Under the pieces are notes generated by a model. That model saw only the letters and a list, made by a program, of their open reading frames with translations. It had not been told where the DNA came from and searched no databases. Of a DNA stretch of 64,000 nucleotides, positions 60,870 through 64,000 are shown one piece after another. Source of the stretch: Anaeromyces robustus (Eukaryota > Neocallimastigomycota > Neocallimastigomycetes > Neocallimastigales > Neocallimastigaceae); assembly GCA_002104895.1 (NCBI GenBank), contig MCFG01000052.1:46001-110000 (forward strand), given 5' to 3'. Both the position numbers and the translations under genes were made by a program. The stretch's first letter is position 1; every line of letters begins with the position of its first letter.

Positions 60870-63732
60870 ATGTTATCTTGGAAAATATTATTAATTCTGA
60901 TATTTTGTTTAATTGGTAATAATAACATTAATAATCAAAAAATAATATTATTTTATTATTAATATAAAATACTAAGCATAAATTATAAAAAAATATTATA
61001 AATAAAAATAATTATTATAAAAAGATTATGGTAAAACTGTAGTAATAAATTGTATTGCATATACCGCTGAAGCAAATAGTCTTGCTTTTGATGCATATAT
61101 TGATGGATTTAATCAATATGCCAAGGATAACAATTTAGATATTAAAGTTGAATTAAATTTAATGACAATGAACAGTAATTATGATTCTTTGGGAAATTCC
61201 TATTTAATGATTGAATCATTACTCAAAAAAGGGAGTAGTAAATATGATATATATTTTTATGATGTTTCATATTTAAAACAATATAGTCCATATTTAATAG
61301 ACTTAAAAGAGGTACTACCTGAAGAACATATATATATGTATGATGAACAAATTTTAGATCAAATATGTACTTATGATGGCAAAATTTTAGGACTTGTAAA
61401 ATAAAAACAATATTATATTCTACTATTTTATATTCATTAAAATAGATTTTATATATATTTTTATTATTCTCTATAATTAATGTATTTATTATTATTATTA
61501 ATATATATCTATTTAATAATATTATTTTATATTATAATTAATAATAACAATATAATCATAGCCATTCTCAATTTGGATAGATGCATTATACTCAAATATA
61601 AATTTATTAAACGAATACAATAAAAGAGTACCAAAAACATGGGATGAATTATTGGAAACGGGTAAAGAAATTTTAGAAAAAGAAAAAACATTAAAAAATA
61701 ATACAGAATTAGTTGGATATAATGGTCTCATGTTTGGTAAATATTTGATATATTATATTATATAACTCTAACATATTATAACATAATATAATTTGATTTA
61801 TTTTATTTTTAATTAAAATAATAAATTATTATATAAATATTTTTATATTATGTTATATAAATGTATATAATTTAATAAATAAATAAATAAATAAATAATA
61901 CAGATGCTGATAATGGATTATGCTCAATTTATGAATTTATCTATTCATGTAGAGAAACATATGAATCTCCATTTCCTGAATTAACAAGCGAAAATACAAT
62001 TAAAGCTACAAAATTAATTAAAAAAATAAAAGATGAGCTGTCGTCAGGTAATGATTGATGATTTTACAAATTAACAATGATAAAATTAATAAATATAATT
62101 AATAAGAAAATGAATATCATTATTATTACAATATAATACATTATATAATATAATAATAATATATATTAAATTACATGAAATATAAATATGAATCTTAATA
62201 AAATATTTTCAATTTGAATTTAAAAAAAAAAAAAAAAAAAAAAAGATGAAATATTCCGTACGAATACAGTTTTTGATGTAAATTTATTTGAAAAAAATGC
62301 ATTATTTATGAAATTTTGGGTTTTTTTCGGAGTTCTTCATAATGATAATTATGTTTTATCAATTTTACCTGGTATGAAAGAAGGAATTTCAGGTTCTGCT
62401 TTAATCGGCTATAATATTGGGATTAGTAAAAATATTCAAAAAGATAAAAAAGATGCGGCAATAAAAGCAGTAGAATTTATGACTTCTAAAGGATTTCAAA
62501 AAAAGTTAGTATTACAAGAAATAATTATATCTGGTATATTATCATTATATGATGATGAAGAAGTTTGTTCAAGCATTAAAAATTGTGAAGTTTATAAAGA
62601 TGTACAACTAATAGCTAAACCAGTAAATAAAACAGATAATTACATTGAATATTCAGAAAAATTTACAAATTATTTTTATGGATATCTATATGGAAATAGT
62701 ACTGAAACAGAAGAAAGTGTTTTAAAAAAAATAGATGATCTTACTAAAATATATCATATAGCAATGGATTCAAAAGAAACTTCTAGTGGTTTAACTTTTT
62801 TCATTTTATTTTTAGTTACAATAATAATGATGATATTTTCTTTAATATTTCTTTTTATAAAAAAATTCGAAAAATATTTCTCTTTTCTATCTAAACTTGA
62901 TTGGATTATTATAGTAATTGGAATTATTATTATTGCTGTGTCGAATTTTTACAATTTCGGAGAATTAACAGATTTTAAATGTCAAATGAAAAACAGTTTA
63001 CTTGCTCTGGGATTTACATTCATCTATGGTCCGATATTATGTCAATTAATTATTAATTTTCCTGAAACCAATAAATATTCTTTTTGGGTTAATGATCATA
63101 AATTAATTTTAATTTTAACTTTTATATTAATTGATATTTTGTTGAATGGATTATCTCTGTTAAAACCATATGGTATTAAAGATATAATTGTTAATGAAGG
63201 GCAGAATTTTAGAATATGTAAAGGAGGCGATTTATATGTTATAATAATGAATATATTGATAATTGTTTATAAATGTATTATGATATTGGCATTATTTTTA
63301 TTATTATTTATTGAATGGAATAATGAAGCAACTTTTTTTGAAACGAGGTTTATACTATCAACCATTTATATTAATATCATTACTTTTACTTTACTCTTTA
63401 TTTTAGAATTTTTGATTACCAATAACTATATAATATATTTTATATTTCAAGAATGTATTATATATACCATTTCATTTATCAATTATATTATATTATATGG
63501 TATTAAATTAATTTTCCCACAATTATATAAAAAAGATGAAATGAATGAAATTATTAAAAAAGTTAGAGTAAATGAATCATTTTTAAGGAAAACAGATACT
63601 TCTTGTGGAAGTACTACTGCAGACACTGTCAAAACTAGAGTATCTGGAATATCATCAAGATCAAATGCATCAAATAAGAATTCTATATACTCCAAAATAC
63701 TTGATTATCATTACACCACATCTGTATCATAA
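60870..63732 (+). CDS. Class C receptor-like 7TM protein with solute-binding ectodomain
   Basis: Five exons: 60870-60915, 61025-61395, 61562-61736, 61904-62047, 62246-63732, giving 2223 nt, 740 residues. Residues 1-16 (MLSWKILLILIFCLIG) form a signal peptide. The ectodomain (~17-427, about 410 residues) resembles family 1 extracellular solute-binding proteins of ABC importers. It has an opening strand KTVVINCIAYTAEANSLAF, VPKTWDELLETGKEILEK, and SGSALIGYNIGISK followed by AVEFMTSKGFQKKL. Seven membrane segments follow between ~428 and ~675; LALGFTFIYGPILCQLI matches the third helix of class C (GABA-B-type) receptors. The tail (~690-740) is Ser/Thr/Asn rich, with possible phosphorylation sites. 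It is probably a surface sensor for a sugar or oligosaccharide coupled to G proteins; the ligand is an inference. Conserved pieces of the ectodomain span all five exons, so the model is well supported. Confidence 0.88.
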
Positions 63733-64000
63733 TAAAATAGTAAATTAAATATATAAGATAAAATAACAATAATTATTATTACTTTTGTATATAAGAAAAA
63801 AACTGAAAATTGATAATAATTATTAAAAAAATGTCAAATAGTATAAAAATTTCTACCAATAATATTAATATATAATTTATTTTTTATAATATATTATTAT
63901 TTCTTATTTTTTTAAAACCATATTATAATGATATTTTTTATATATTAACTTTATTGTTGATATTAAATATTCCTTCATTAAGATTATTAGAACTTTTAAT
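63733..64000. other. 3' flank of the receptor gene
   Basis: A/T-rich sequence with AATAAAA-like signals just after the stop codon. No further gene is seen before the window ends. Confidence 0.6.

Overview
The window looks like nuclear DNA of a very AT-rich eukaryote, most likely an anaerobic gut fungus (Neocallimastigomycota). The basis is the extremely AT-rich spacers full of homopolymers and (TTTA)n, (AAT)n and (TTTTA)n microsatellites, GT-AG introns that are almost pure A/T, long Asn runs encoded by AAT, a fungal-type two-domain fluoride exporter, a full cytoplasmic dynein, and a class C receptor with a bacterial-type solute-binding ectodomain. A dictyostelid-like genome has similar base composition and is the main alternative. 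No lineage marker such as rRNA is present, so the assignment is an inference.

Layout. 1-2816: decayed possible coding fragments with a hairpin, an inverted-repeat element, a tandem triplication and AT spacer. 2817-5551 (-): coronin, 10 exons. 5552-10731: spacer, two decayed protein-coding relics facing each other, hairpins, and an element bounded by GC-rich inverted ends. 10732-12461 (+): fluoride exporter FEX, 7 exons. 13308-27828 (-): cytoplasmic dynein heavy chain, whose N-terminal exon lies 601 bp upstream of the giant 13.7-kb exon. 27829-31014: spacer with a foldback element. 31015-38570 (+): ATAD2/Yta7-type AAA-bromodomain protein with an AT-hook, 18 exons. 39391-41919 (+): tRNA dihydrouridine synthase Dus2, 9 exons. 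42957-52737 (-): one giant PH-RhoGAP gene of 3 exons; its two long open frames are joined by an intron. 52738-60869: an 8-kb gene desert holding a large (TTTTA)n array with a regularly recurring 30-bp unit. 60870-63732 (+): a seven-transmembrane class C receptor-like protein with a solute-binding ectodomain, 5 exons.

How the genes fit together. There are no operons. Three genes concern the cytoskeleton and cell shape (coronin on actin, dynein on microtubules, a RhoGAP on Rho GTPases). One is nuclear/chromatin (AAA-bromodomain), one modifies tRNA, one exports fluoride, and one probably senses an extracellular, perhaps sugar-like ligand. Neighbours do not appear functionally linked. Exon boundaries were worked out by reading GT/AG sites and checking that every exon keeps frame. 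All seven multi-exon models close exactly to whole codons. Transcript data were not available.
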